From positions 1 to 64,000 of the forward strand of contig BQMJ01000052.1 in NCBI GenBank assembly GCA_025991245.1: a DNA stretch of 64,000 bases, written 5' to 3'. The stretch comes from Galdieria partita. Lineage: Eukaryota > Rhodophyta > Bangiophyceae > Galdieriales > Galdieriaceae. Positions 22,969 through 34,024 of the stretch are shown here, in pieces. The translations under genes were made by a program, and so were the position numbers. How positions within the stretch are numbered: position 1 is the first letter of the stretch; each line of letters starts with the position of its first letter. The notes under the pieces were generated by a model. It had not been told where the DNA came from. It was given only the letters and a program-made list of their open reading frames with translations, and made no database searches.

Positions 22969-24275
22969 TCAACTTCCAGTCGCCTTTGGTTCTTCCTTAT
23001 TCTTGTTATCGTTCTTAATCTTTGGAAAAGATCTACGATATTCAAAAGTATGATAAAAAATCAAACAACCAACTACGTACTGATAACCAAAGTGAAAAAA
23101 GCTGGTCTTGAACAGACTGTCAAGTATAGCCATGGACCCAACGCTATCTCCATAGCTACAACTAGAACGAAGATGATGCATAGAATGATTCACCTAAGCA
23201 ACAGAGTTTAGTTAGAAGTGTTTTGGCTCAAGAAACGTACAGGTGAATATCTCCTTAATGAGCCTAGAAAGAAATCGTATCCGCTATGATCATAAGGACC
23301 AAGGATGGCATTTTCGACTATAATCAACAAGTCAAAATAAGCATTGGCACGAATAATAGCCAATGGAACCTTATAAAAGATATGTTATTCATTGTTGTAT
23401 GACACAACTAGCAAAACAATCTATCTTACCAAGATAGCAACCACAATTTCAAGAAAGTAGTCAATCACACTCATATAATGTTGTGAAATTCCAACAGAAC
23501 CTTTAGTACTAACATTGGTTATTATTTTAATGACCAAGTCCACTGTGATGCTACCTGTGATGAACATTATGTCCTAAAAGAGTGAAGCCCCATTTCGAAT
23601 GCAGCAACCATCTGTGAGCACTGTAAAATATAATTTCTTCATAAACAGAAAAGAGACTCAGATAGATAGGCAGCTTCCAAAGTGAAAAGGTATTTTCCTA
23701 TATCATGTATTAGATATTCTCTATGTATTCAAGAGATGAGAGAAGCAGACTGACTTGTGTAGGTGTACGAAAAACCCATCCGAGTCTCTCTGCAAAGACA
23801 CAACTCGGTAGAAAGAATACAAGTTGGTTAAACAATACCCTAGGTAGTAACTTTTGCAACAACTTTCAGAGGTTCTCAGGTTGGAAAGATAGATCAGTCT
23901 TACTTGCAAGTAAGTCTTCTCATCAGAATCATGTAGCTTGTATTTGCGAAACAGCTTCAAGTGGTCAGAAATACCAAAGAAAGCACAGCTATATCTCTTT
24001 GTCTAAGAAAACTTTGAAAGTCATTGAATACTGCTTACACTAGGTGAAAAACCACAAAGTATATAAGGAAACAGGTTACAGACAGTGGGAGCCCTAAACG
24101 TCCACTTAGTTCCACAGGTTCTGGAAGATATAGCATTGACATAAAATTCACTTGAAGGAACTAACTCTAGCAAACTATCAAACTTCACTCCTACAACGAT
24201 TTCGAGACTTCAAGATTTCAGTTGTCCAGGTGACCAGATCAAATTTTCTGGTTGCTCGTAGTTTCTTGGAAACAT
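22969..24275 (-). CDS. Sterol 4-methyl oxidase-like / fatty acid hydroxylase family
   Basis: Seven exons on the minus strand: 24275-24039, 24002-23904, 23789-23769, 23697-23555, 23508-23430, 23369-23241 and 23193-22969, 310 codons in all. All introns are GT-AG, and one exon is only 21 bases. Seen: the histidine boxes of the di-iron membrane oxidase superfamily in order, FYSAHRWLLH, HNVHH, DHSGYDF and NHSMHHLRSSCSYG, followed by LDSLFKTS. Family: these enzymes oxidise C4 methyl groups of sterols or hydroxylate lipids at the ER, using O2. Odd points: the first box is HX4H rather than HX3H, and the proposed first exon holds an in-frame TGA at 24212-24210, so the gene may be recently inactivated or its 5' end differs from my model. 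The last six exons read cleanly, and the family call rests on them. Confidence 0.6.
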
Positions 24276-24446
24276 GAATCTCTGTGTGCTCTCATTTTCT
24301 ACAGTCTCGTTGACAAGCCCGAGACGGTCTAAGATTCAAGTATTCGAAGATATGTCGCGGAGCCACTGTGATCAGGATCTCGTTTAAAAGGGAAACAGTA
24401 GGTTCAGGATGAAGTTATCAAAAGTAATCTTTGGTTGAGGAGAGAC
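24276..24446. promoter_or_regulatory. Divergent promoter region
   Basis: 171 bases separate the proposed start of the sterol-oxidase-like gene (minus) from the ATG of the sugar transporter (plus). Both promoters must lie here or overlap the first exons. I see no clear TATA box. Confidence 0.35.
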
Positions 24447-26158
24447 ATGAATAGTTTTGAATTACAGGAGGATCCAAAAGTTCAAAAAACTCAAGATACA
24501 GAAATTCTTTGTGATAATGAAGAGAAACAAGACTATGTAACCCAACTAGAAGCTTCCTTGACTGAAGAAGGAGTGAGAAAGGAACTTGAGATTCTGAAAC
24601 AAGAGTCTTTAAAGCTAACAGGATTCTCATTTCGCACCCATACACTATTCAAAAAGGGTGGTCGTCATATGACATTGATTTTGGGTATCTTTGCTTCTAT
24701 TGGAGGCTTTATCTTTGGAATGGATCAAGGAGTTATTAGTGGTGCATTGTTGTTTATGCCAAAAGATCTTAGTTTGACATCTGGAGAAGAGTCTATGGTG
24801 ACTGGCTTCATGCCCCTAGGAGCGGTCCTTGGAGCAACCATGTAAGTAGTACATTTATATCTTCCTTACAAGACTAAGTAAATGTTTTTAGAGCATATCC
24901 ATTGAACGAATGGCTTGGAAGAAAAATAAGCATTATCATTGCTTGTTTGTTTTATTCCGTTGGAGGAATATTACAAGCGGATGCCCACAACTTTGGAATG
25001 ATTCTGTCTGGTCGTATCATATTAGGAGTTGGACTTGGTTTAGAGTGCACTGCCTGTCCAGTTTATATTTCAGAAAGTTGTACTAAGAGATGGCGAGGAG
25101 GCTTGGTTTCTCTCTATCAGTTTATGATTTGTTTTGGATTATTTTGTGCCTATATTGTTGCCGCAATATTTGTCAATATTCCTGGTAATTGGAGATACAT
25201 GTTAGGAAGTACCTTGGTTTTTTCTTCTATTTTACTTATTGCGATGTGCACCATGCCAGAAACACCTAGATGGTTAATGAGAAAAGGACGTGAAGCACAA
25301 TCCTATAAAGTTTGGAGCATTGTCAGAGGTTTTGATACGGCGGAAGAAAGAAATGAATTTTATATTATGAGAAAGACAGTGGAAAAGGAGCTGTCAGATT
25401 CAAAAGATAGATGGGTTATTATGGATCTTGTCCGAGTACATCGCTGTCGTCATGCTGCAATCTTTGGAGCCATTATTGCGATTCTTGAACAGTTCTCCGG
25501 TATAAACTCTATTAATTATTACATGTCCACCTTGATGCATGAAGTTGGATTTACTAGAGTTCATGCAGTATATTCAAGCATGATTGGTTCAGGGACTTTG
25601 TTACTTTTCACTATTCCTGCTATCTACTTGATGGACAGAATGGGAAGAAGAGCTTTATGGCTAAGTTTGCTTCCTGGAGTGGTTGTCGGCTGTTTTATCA
25701 TTGGTTTTAGTTTTCGAGCCTCCAACATTCACATAGAAGAAGGCATATATATTTGGGGTATTATTACTTATTACATGTTTTGGGGATCCGGTATGGGACC
25801 TTATACATGGGTCATCGGTTCTGAAATATTTCCAACTTATATTCGAAGTGAAGGAATGGCGCTTGTAACTTGGTGGACCTATATCGGAAACTTTCTTACG
25901 ACATATCTGTTTACAAGAATGAAGACTGCAATGACTGGTCCTGGGATATTTATCGGATTTTATGGAGGCTTTGTGGTGGTTGCTTGGTTTTATGGATTGC
26001 TGATGATGCCGGAGACTAAAGATAAGACATTGGAAGAAATAGATTCTCTCTTTTCAATGTCTATGTTTGCTTTGGCAAAGCACAATTGGAATAACGTTAA
26101 GAAAACGACAGATGATCTATTTCATTTTAGATTAAAAGAAGTATGGAAAGTAGAGTAG
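24447..26158 (+). CDS. Sugar transporter, major facilitator superfamily
   Basis: Exons 24447-24841 and 24892-26158, with a 50-base intron (GTAAGT..TAG), give 553 residues. An acidic cytoplasmic N-terminus of about 75 residues precedes twelve hydrophobic segments. Sugar-porter signatures seen: GFIFGMDQGVISGAL in the first helix, GRIILGVGLG, PVYISE, PETPRW before the central loop, EQFSGINSINYY, DRMGRRALW and PETKDKTLEEID at the end. The first GR-type loop reads NEWLGRK, so the usual aspartate is replaced by asparagine. Family: proton-coupled or facilitated sugar and polyol uptake at the plasma membrane; Galdieria is known for many such carriers, matching growth on many sugars. The substrate cannot be read from the sequence. 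The ATG was chosen because the frame before it lacks an earlier one. Confidence 0.9.
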
Positions 26159-28277
26159 CTGTTTGTTGAATGGAATGCATATTTGCCTGCGTGGTTGATT
26201 CATTATCAATAACCAAAGATGTAAAAAGATGGATGTTGCTATTTGATTTCTATATCGTTCATATCGACCAAATAAAAAATTTAGATGTGTTATAGCAAGG
26301 ACAAGGGAACACAATTTTGCAAGAGTTATGAGATCGATAGATTCATCAACTCTGTGAAAAGGGAGACACAAGCTATAAAGAGTTACGGAAAAGGAAACAC
26401 TCAATGATTTTGTTAACGATGCAAACCGAATGATTAACCATGAAACAGTAAGGAAACCTCTTGAAAATCTTACAAAAGTTATTAGTGAATATTGGGATAA
26501 TTTTTAAAATATTCCATTTATCACCCAACCAAATTTTTTAACCCATCTCATTGGTTCGATGCACTGTCACAAGAAGAGTTTTCGGTTTCAGCGAATAGTT
26601 GGTTAAAGAATTGCTGTCAAACTGTTTGGCATTGTCTTGCATTCAATGATAGTCCTATGAAGGATCCTCAGCACTCGTCGTGTAATGCAAACGCAGAAAG
26701 CGTTAAGAGAGCTAGAAGCGTTCGTGATGAATAAACCAACGACTGTTCATAGGCAGACAGATATCATATGTTGATAGACTATATAAATACGTATGGACAG
26801 CTATATAAAAGGTAACTATATATAGAAAAATAAATCATCGGAAGAAACAATTTATCTCTAGTCAAAGTGTAATTCAAACGTTCCGTCAACTTATTAAAGA
26901 GAGACCCAATTGTATACTGATATGACTCTACCAGACATGTCAAACTATGAGAAATCAAAAGCACAATAATGAAGACAACCACGACAAATAGGCAGAAATG
27001 TTCATTTTACAGATCTGAGCACAGACCTGTAGTATGTCTCTTTCATAAGGGTCTTCTCTTACTAGATGAAAACGGGCATAAGAAAAATACTAAAAATACA
27101 AAGAACATAGGATAGATTCGACTCAGAATCAAGTTGGATACCTGCAAACCATCTTTCAAATATGAACCCAAGGATGACTCTCAACAACCGCCTACAGAAC
27201 AAGATTCTATAATCGGATTATAAAAGCCAAAATACTCTCAAACTGTAATCAATAAAGCTAAACTCCTGTTGGAATTTAAGTGACTTAAGTTTCATAACGG
27301 AATTCTAGTCCACAATAGTTATAACATTGCCTCTTTAAGCATTGTCACCCTCCAGGATGGTATGCGTTGTCTCAGTATGTAGTGAGTTTATTAGAGGAAA
27401 TTTTCCACTTAGAGACATATATGAAGCTACTGAGAGACAATAAGGAGCCTGACTAAACAATCTCACCATATCAATCTCACAACAAGAGATCGTTGGTGTC
27501 GTAAGAAAGCTGCTGTCATGTAGCACGTGGAACCAGAGTCGACAAAGAAAGTTAGCTTTGATCCAACTAAACTCCATGCTGCACAATTTCGACTTGTTGG
27601 AACCGAATTTCGGTGAAGAATAATAAAGTATTAGTGATGATTTGTTGTCGACTTGTGAGTTTCGTCTATTTCAACAAATGCCAACGAAAGTTTCTTGAAA
27701 ATACAAAATAGATGAGTTCCAATTGGAACTGGAAACACTTTGTTTACCTTGCAAACTAAACACTTTGGTGATCCCAACTATGTAATCTGGGTTCAATGAA
27801 GCTTCTTTTAGCTTATGATTCCAAAGATGAAGAAAGGTTGTACCCAATCCAAATAAACGAAATAGTAAAATGAATTGACTATATAAAGTTACAGTGGTCT
27901 TCATTTGCTCGCAACGTGAAGGGTGACTTGACAGTTTTGAAAGTTGCAACTGTAGAAGTTGTGACAATTTTCCTTTTCCTTGCAAGGACATTTCAACGTT
28001 CAGGTCTACTTTTTATTGTACTATGCAAGATAAAGCATTCTTCATTTTCCAAAATTTCAACAAGCACTTTCTTTCACTACTTGACGCAAGTTTGTCTCAC
28101 TAAACCAAGTTTTTCCAAACAGCACAATATTTTCGCCAATTCTGGGGTAAGTGGAGATTTGGACAGAGCTGAAATTGTGGCCTTCTGTTTGCTACAACCA
28201 GTTGATAGACTGTAAACTATGGACAGTTCATTGTCTCAGAATCCTCATATGTGTAAAAAGTTACAGTCTTTTAGAAG
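26159..28277. other. Intergenic, with unassigned open stretches
   Basis: No gene I can name. Two minus-strand stretches (27991-27671 and 27586-27335) look more protein-like than random (for instance FLHLWNHKLKEASL and NSLHTETTHTILEG) and could be exons of one unknown gene, but I found no convincing splice pair. Confidence 0.35.
26498..26734 (+). CDS. Possible terminal exon or gene fragment
   Basis: Open stretch of about 78 codons ending in TAA with a coding-like translation (SHWFDALSQEEFSVSANSW, then NAESVKRARSVRDE at the end). It has no ATG near its start, so it would need an upstream exon, which I could not find between here and the transporter gene. No family recognised. It may be a relic. 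Confidence 0.25.
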
Positions 28278-28562
28278 TTAAAGTCTTGCTTCCATACTGT
28301 CATGTATAATAGTACGTAAGGCTACGAAGCTCAGTGCCACTTGAAAGAGGATAGTAACGACAGTGACACAAGAAACGTTTAAAAAGGAAGATTCGATGAA
28401 ACTTCTTCTCGATAATAACGGCTTCAAAATAGTCAAAAAGCGCGTTTCTCTAACATTCGGATTTCGAATTTCAAAGATAGCCCTTGTGTAAGGGTTTCTT
28501 CTTGTTGGCTCTACTTCTTCCAAGGTTATATAATTGTTGTTGTAAGATGCTTGTATATTCAT
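28278..28562 (-). CDS. Small hypothetical protein with one membrane segment
   Basis: A 94-codon frame, 345 bases downstream of the glycine-rich protein gene and on the same strand. It has a polar, basic N-terminal half and one hydrophobic run (VTVVTILFQVALSFVAL) near the C-terminus that would suit a tail anchor. No family recognised. It could be chance. Confidence 0.25.
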   Translation of the reverse strand: MNIQASYNNNYITLEEVEPTRRNPYTRAIFEIRNPNVRETRFLTILKPLLSRRSFIESSFLNVSCVTVVTILFQVALSFVALRTIIHDSMEARL

Positions 28563-28906
28563 TCTTATATTCTTGGATAGAAACTGTGATAGCCAGTCGC
28601 TTTCCGTTGTATGTTTGTTAATAACTGAACTATGAACTGAGAGTCCGCGTATCCACTAGTCATTGTTGGGGTTCCGAGAGTGACTTCCATTTCTTTTATT
28701 ATCTTTTACAAAACTATTGGTCTTTCCTTTTTGGTCTTCATTAGGAGATTCGCAATACGTGCGTGCTTTCGAGAGTAGAGCCACAACAAAAGAGTCCAAT
28801 TTATCTTCAAGTTTTCTAGCACAAAACATAGAAAGACTTGCATATTTTGCAAAACAAAAACACTAATACACAACACTTGTTTACCACAAAACAACATTCA
28901 CATCCA

Positions 28907-30067
28907 TCAAGAGGTTTCACTGTCATCATCAGGAGCTTCATATAAATGTAAGGGGCCTCCTGCAATAACCGAAAGCAAACCACAATGTTCAGCTAATTTT
29001 TCATACTCTTTCTGAAAATGTTCCAAGTCCATGACAGAAGAGGAAGGTTCAAAAACAATGTGAACTAGACCATTTTTGCCAGGCTTACCAACATCACCGA
29101 AATAACTTCCTCCTGCACCTCCTTGTCCATTGGGATACAACTCGTACTCATATGGTTTCCCACCAGAACCACCTTGTGAAGTAGCTCCATTACTTCCAGA
29201 ACCTCCGTCTTTAACAGTAGGTCCTCCACCACTACCACCGGTGCCACCACTACCCGGACCACTTGTACTGCCGGGGTTGCCACCTCTACCACCGCCACCA
29301 GCCAAACTGATAAAAGTCGAACTCTCTCCGTCTTTTCCTCCATATCCTGGGTTCCCACCTTTGCCACCTTCACCCACGAACAACTTCTGCTGCTTTCCTG
29401 GTTCTACAGTCGTGTCTCCAAAAGCAGTGCCACCTGCACCACCTCCACCTCCACCAACGGGAATAGCAGAACAAAGCGTAACTCGTGAACCTCCAGCACC
29501 ACCTCCACCACCACCGCCAATAACCAGTCCTCTAGCTTTGTAGACAAGTTCAGGTATGGTCACGATATGGATACCAGGACTATCAAACGAACGAGAAACC
29601 TCCGGTCGAAGTTGTCCTTTCTGAGTAAGGAAAGAAGCAGGAGCGTCATCTTGCAAAAAAGGATCCAACGAACTTTCTTCTAAGTACCCTTGAAACTGGA
29701 TACGATGACCTCCTTGAACAGTCTCATAGACTCTTCCTTCTGTCAACGAAACATTTTCTAGCGGACATAAACTGGATACGAAACTTGTATCCAGTAAAGT
29801 ATCATTTACTTTTAAACTAGTGTCTCCAAAACCAGTTTCTCTACAGTCTGGAATATCTGCTGTTATATTCACTGGAGGAAATAAGGTAGTGGAAAAGACC
29901 TTGTACAAAGTACGGTTATCTATCAGTACCTTACTTCCAAATATGACATGAACACCCGGTCCTCTAGGAACTTGTACTGTATAAATACTGGGATGAGAAT
30001 AACTTATCTGATGACAATCTCCGAGCATCAAAACACATGAAAGAATCAAAAATAATCTCCAATTCAT
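28907..30067 (-). CDS. Secreted glycine-rich protein, phage-tail-like Gly-rich domain
   Basis: Single exon, 386 residues. The start was set at MNWRLFLILSCVLMLGDCHQ, a classic signal peptide; the frame is open 59 codons further upstream but without signal features. Residues about 20-180 form a non-repetitive region with N-glycosylation sites (NRT, NIT, NDT, NVS). Then IHIVTIPELVYKARGLVI leads into about 150 residues of glycine runs broken by TVEPGKQQKLFVGEGG and STFISLAGGGG. That pattern (a beta start, GGGGGGAGG, TVxPGxxxxxxVGxGG, SSFxxLxAxGGG) is the glycine-rich fold common in bacterial secreted proteins and phage tail tips. The end is acidic (DDDSETS). It is probably secreted or in the cell wall. 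A bacterial origin is inference. The proline-rich frame on the other strand is a shadow. Confidence 0.75.
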   Translation of the reverse strand: MNWRLFLILSCVLMLGDCHQISYSHPSIYTVQVPRGPGVHVIFGSKVLIDNRTLYKVFSTTLFPPVNITADIPDCRETGFGDTSLKVNDTLLDTSFVSSLCPLENVSLTEGRVYETVQGGHRIQFQGYLEESSLDPFLQDDAPASFLTQKGQLRPEVSRSFDSPGIHIVTIPELVYKARGLVIGGGGGGGAGGSRVTLCSAIPVGGGGGGAGGTAFGDTTVEPGKQQKLFVGEGGKGGNPGYGGKDGESSTFISLAGGGGRGGNPGSTSGPGSGGTGGSGGGPTVKDGGSGSNGATSQGGSGGKPYEYELYPNGQGGAGGSYFGDVGKPGKNGLVHIVFEPSSSVMDLEHFQKEYEKLAEHCGLLSVIAGGPLHLYEAPDDDSETS

Positions 30068-30249
30068 GAAGAGAACTTCCAGGGACTCGTAAACAAGAAA
30101 ACTGGAATCACAAGCTACTTTTGAAATACAATTGTCATCTGTTTGCTGCTTTCCACGAGACAATTCGAAGTACACGTAGACGTCTATCTGACGATCAGTA
30201 CTTGACAAGTTCAAAATAACAAAACAGCATTCAAGTCTAAACAAACGGC

Positions 30250-31990
30250 ATTCTTAGTTAAAATTTGCAAATGTGGTTGGATACAACTGCAAAAGTTCTC
30301 TGAGAAATGCAATGGACAAATCTATTAGTTACGAGTTTAAGTATATCCCACTACTTTAGAAAAATTGTAGACAGTAACAATTACTTAATAATAAACTTTA
30401 AAAATCACTTAGAAATGATATATTGACATAGAAAGTAGTAGAAATTACTACACTATAGAGTAAATATCAGAAGAAAGCACGAGGCAAAGCCAAAGGATGG
30501 GATAGAGCCAAAGACAACTCCAGTGCATAATCGCAACAAGTAACTATAGACTATACTTCATAAGAACTTATTTTAGGATAGAGAGCTTTCACAGTCAGCG
30601 CAAGAATTATATTCATAAACTGAATACAGTTATATATGACACAATGTATACGCAATGCTTATTTTTGAATTTTCTTAATAACGTAGCCTATAGTTGAGAG
30701 CATGCTGAACATTCACCAATGTGTACTCTCTACTGTGAGTGATAACTACAGGACAATCGATTCTTCTGAGGAGTTTGTAAACGGGGAGAGTGATCACTTT
30801 GATGGGTAAAGGACGGTTAGAAGGCAAAGTCAGAACATCTTACATAGAAGAAATAGACGACGCCAAGACTAATACAGCGCATTTCTTCCTCGCTGCCACG
30901 TAGCTTGCCATCCCTCTGCCTAGCGATTCTCCTCCTTCCAATCGCAGTATATCCTCTCCCCTGACAAAGCTTCTTCAGAAATTCGTTTCTTTTTACCAAT
31001 ACTGGCTTTGAATTGACCAACAGTTAACTCTTGGTCCTTCATCCTCCTATGCACTTCAAGTGCTATCCTCAGGTAAAGGTAACAAGGAAACAAGCAAAAA
31101 TGGTGCAAAGACTTTTCTACGATCAAACTGGGTCCAATTGTGCTTTTGCAAATCGGGACTCACTTTTGAAGTTCGCAGCTCCGTTGTCAAGGGTAGTCTC
31201 TTCTCTCCACTTGACCTTTTCTAGACACAAACTGACGAACAAGAGACCGGCAGTGTTTTAGTTGAACACAGAGTCAACTTCGAATGTTGGTAAACACTGC
31301 GATGACTGGAGTAAAAACGAGGATTTCAACAACATTAAGAGACATCTACAAGGAACAAGTATTCAAGCTAAACGAAAGTAGGAGCCTCTTTACCTAGGCT
31401 GCTTTTCACGACAGTACATATATGGGATGTCTTCATACAGACCGAAGCATAAGGATCAACAGTTTTCAGAAAGGTTCTAAGCTGTAAATCACATAAGTTG
31501 GGACTGCAAATGTACCTTTTTAAGCCACATAAAACTCAAGGTTAAAGCCCAATCACTGAAAGCCAAATACAGGGTCTCGAGAATACTCAAAAACAATCGA
31601 AAGCGTTTATATTCCATTTTCAAAAAATTTCTTATTAAAATGGAAACAAGAAAAATTCTATAAAGAAACTTTATTTACTTAAAGGGTATCAGCAAAGCTA
31701 CTTAGCTATTTGTCCTGCAACCACAACAATTAAGCAATTATGGCTAGGTATCTTTGAAAGTTACAAACCATATAGTTTCATAGCAAGAAGTTAAACAAGT
31801 TTTTAGAAAGCTTTATTAACGAAGAACTTAGGCCAAAATAGTGCTAAAAATGCTGAAAAGTGAAAACTAAATATATTTCATAAAATGAAACGCATACGAT
31901 GTAGTTTATGACTCTTCCAACACTAAAACAAGTTTATTTTCAATGCTACTTATCTTTTTATAATCATGAAACTCTTTAAAGCCTCATCAG
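30250..31990. other. Intergenic, AT-rich, no named gene
   Basis: Nothing recognised apart from a coding-like minus-strand piece at about 31080-30920 (RIALEVHRRMKDQELTVGQF, then GKKKRISEEALSGERIYCDW and stop). It could be the last exon of a lost gene. No repeat or RNA seen. Confidence 0.35.
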
Positions 31991-31994
31991 TGAA

Positions 31995-34020
31995 TCATTT
32001 ATCAGCAAACGAGTTTGTTTCGGCAACGATGATGTTTTTGAGTCTGCTGTAGTAGCTCGTGACGAGGAAGTTTATCGCTTTACAGAAGAACTTTACGAAC
32101 TTCACAATAACCGAAAGCAACTTATGGGTCAGTCAAACAGTACCTATTACCGTTTGACGATCCCATTCGCACCTCTTGTGTTTGGATCCGGCAAGACTAC
32201 TTTTTGTTTAACTATTTGGAGTTGCTACGGAGGTTTAGTGAAACTTCCCTTGGGTCTGTTGCTTTGGACTCTTCCAGGAATGAGTTTTGGATAAGATGAA
32301 AGTTTCTACTCTCTCGTAAGTTGAGATATCTTAAACGAACTGATCCTGAGGACCTGAGGAAAGAAGTCTGAATTGGACAATCTACTTGATGGTCAAGAGC
32401 GCTTGCTCTCGAATTGGTGTTCCAGTTATACGAAAGAGACAATCCTCGAAACTTTGGAAAGGGAACCCTAAAATCTAGTTGCAATGTTACGAGATAAATG
32501 AAACATTCCTACCAAGCAATATTTTCTTGTGGTTTCTGATGAACTTGGTACTCTAGACGAAAGTTACGGCTCTTTGATTTCAGACGGACACAAGATGGTA
32601 AAATTTCCATACTATGAATTCTTCGGTAGTCTTTGTCAACTTTGCATAGAGGACAATCTATTCGTCACCGTTATTGAGGAAAGCGAGGTTTAAGAATTAA
32701 GAATACTGTAGTTTTTGGACCAAGGGTGTTATTCCATTTTTTTCGTTATCCCCTTTAAGCTCTTCCAATATCGTTGAATTCCTTGAAAAGAGCAATCTCA
32801 AAGGCAAATTCAACATCGTATTTGTGATATTCTATGTAGTTCTTCGTTTTCAGTAAATGAATTGGCAGATGCGCTATTGGAATGTACCGGTGGAGTCCCT
32901 GGTTTGCTTACTTGTGCAGTGAATGTGCTTTTGAATTATGTACAAACAAGAAGACAGCCTTTTATGTTGAAAGAAGAATGTTTATCAATGTATGAATGAT
33001 TGCAGTTTTCAAAGATTTTGTGCTGAACCGTTTATACGGCTAGGATAAAAAAAGTGAATTTGGCATATTATTGATAATGGATTTGTATCATTTACCTTTC
33101 AAGGTATATGATGCACTAAACTCGGAATGTTATTTGTTTGATACTGTTAATGAAATGGGATTCTATCGATATCCTATTAATCAGGATTCTTTTCTTTGAT
33201 TATCTATCATCTCTTTCGTTATTGGAAAAGATACTTTTAGGATCCCTCAAATTAGAGCCAGTTGATTGCTCCTTCTCTTCAAGATGTCGAGCATTTGAAG
33301 GAATTGTTGCCATCCGACTTATTTTGATGTTTTCGTCGAAAGTACGAAATGAGTTGAGGAAGTTGTTATGTCAGTCATCTTCCATATTTAAAGAAATGAA
33401 GCTTCCTATCAGTGAACCTTCACCGCTTGATTACATGAGTTCTGTTGGTGCTTCTGAATCAAGGAGTGAATTGAATAAGATTCGGAAAACTATGGAAATA
33501 ATGAGTGGAACAAACTTATTCAAGAAACATTTTTTTTGAAAGAGTTTATATACCAGTAAACGCCAATTCTCATAGTATTGATATTATTTTCAAATTACAA
33601 TCTCTCTTTGATTCCAAAGTTCTTATTGTGGGAGTAACTTACAAAGGTCGTTGGAAATCGGAACGAATTGGCTGGTCAGATAATATTGAAGAAGCAGAAA
33701 AATTTCTTCTTCCTATTCATAATCAAGTTTTATCCAACGCAACGGATAAGAATCATTGTACGCTTGTTATAGTTGGTATAAAATTAGCACTCAATCTTTT
33801 CACGTGAGTTGGGTGACCAAAGTCTTTGTTACAGTAGTGGAATGTTTATTGGAAAGGAGTCTTTTACAGTTCCATTTAAGATTGTGAACTTGTTATTCTT
33901 TGTGAAGGAGATGTAGAAATGCTCATTGACAAAGAAATATTGAGTGGTCTTGAAATAGCATTCTCTGATAGTGAGCTCTGCAAGTTGTCAATTAGATATG
34001 TTTAGAAGAATTTTTTAAGT
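31995..34020 (+). pseudogene. Decayed NTPase-nuclease fossil, second subfamily
   Basis: Words of the same family as the 18638-21118 locus appear in the right order across about 2 kb: IPFAPLVFGSGKTTF (Walker A), a DELGTLDE-type Walker B region, TGGVPGLL, then a nuclease-like piece near 33505-33800 (LIVGVTYKGRW) and a SAM-like scrap after it. It is badly broken, with many breaks. It looks older than the 18.6 kb copy. Confidence 0.65.
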
Positions 34021-34024
34021 GTAC

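Noticed and set aside
29130-29543. Plus-strand proline-rich frame of 137 codons
   Set aside because: It is the exact antisense of the glycine runs in the secreted glycine-rich gene; GGN on one strand reads as CC-rich proline codons on the other.
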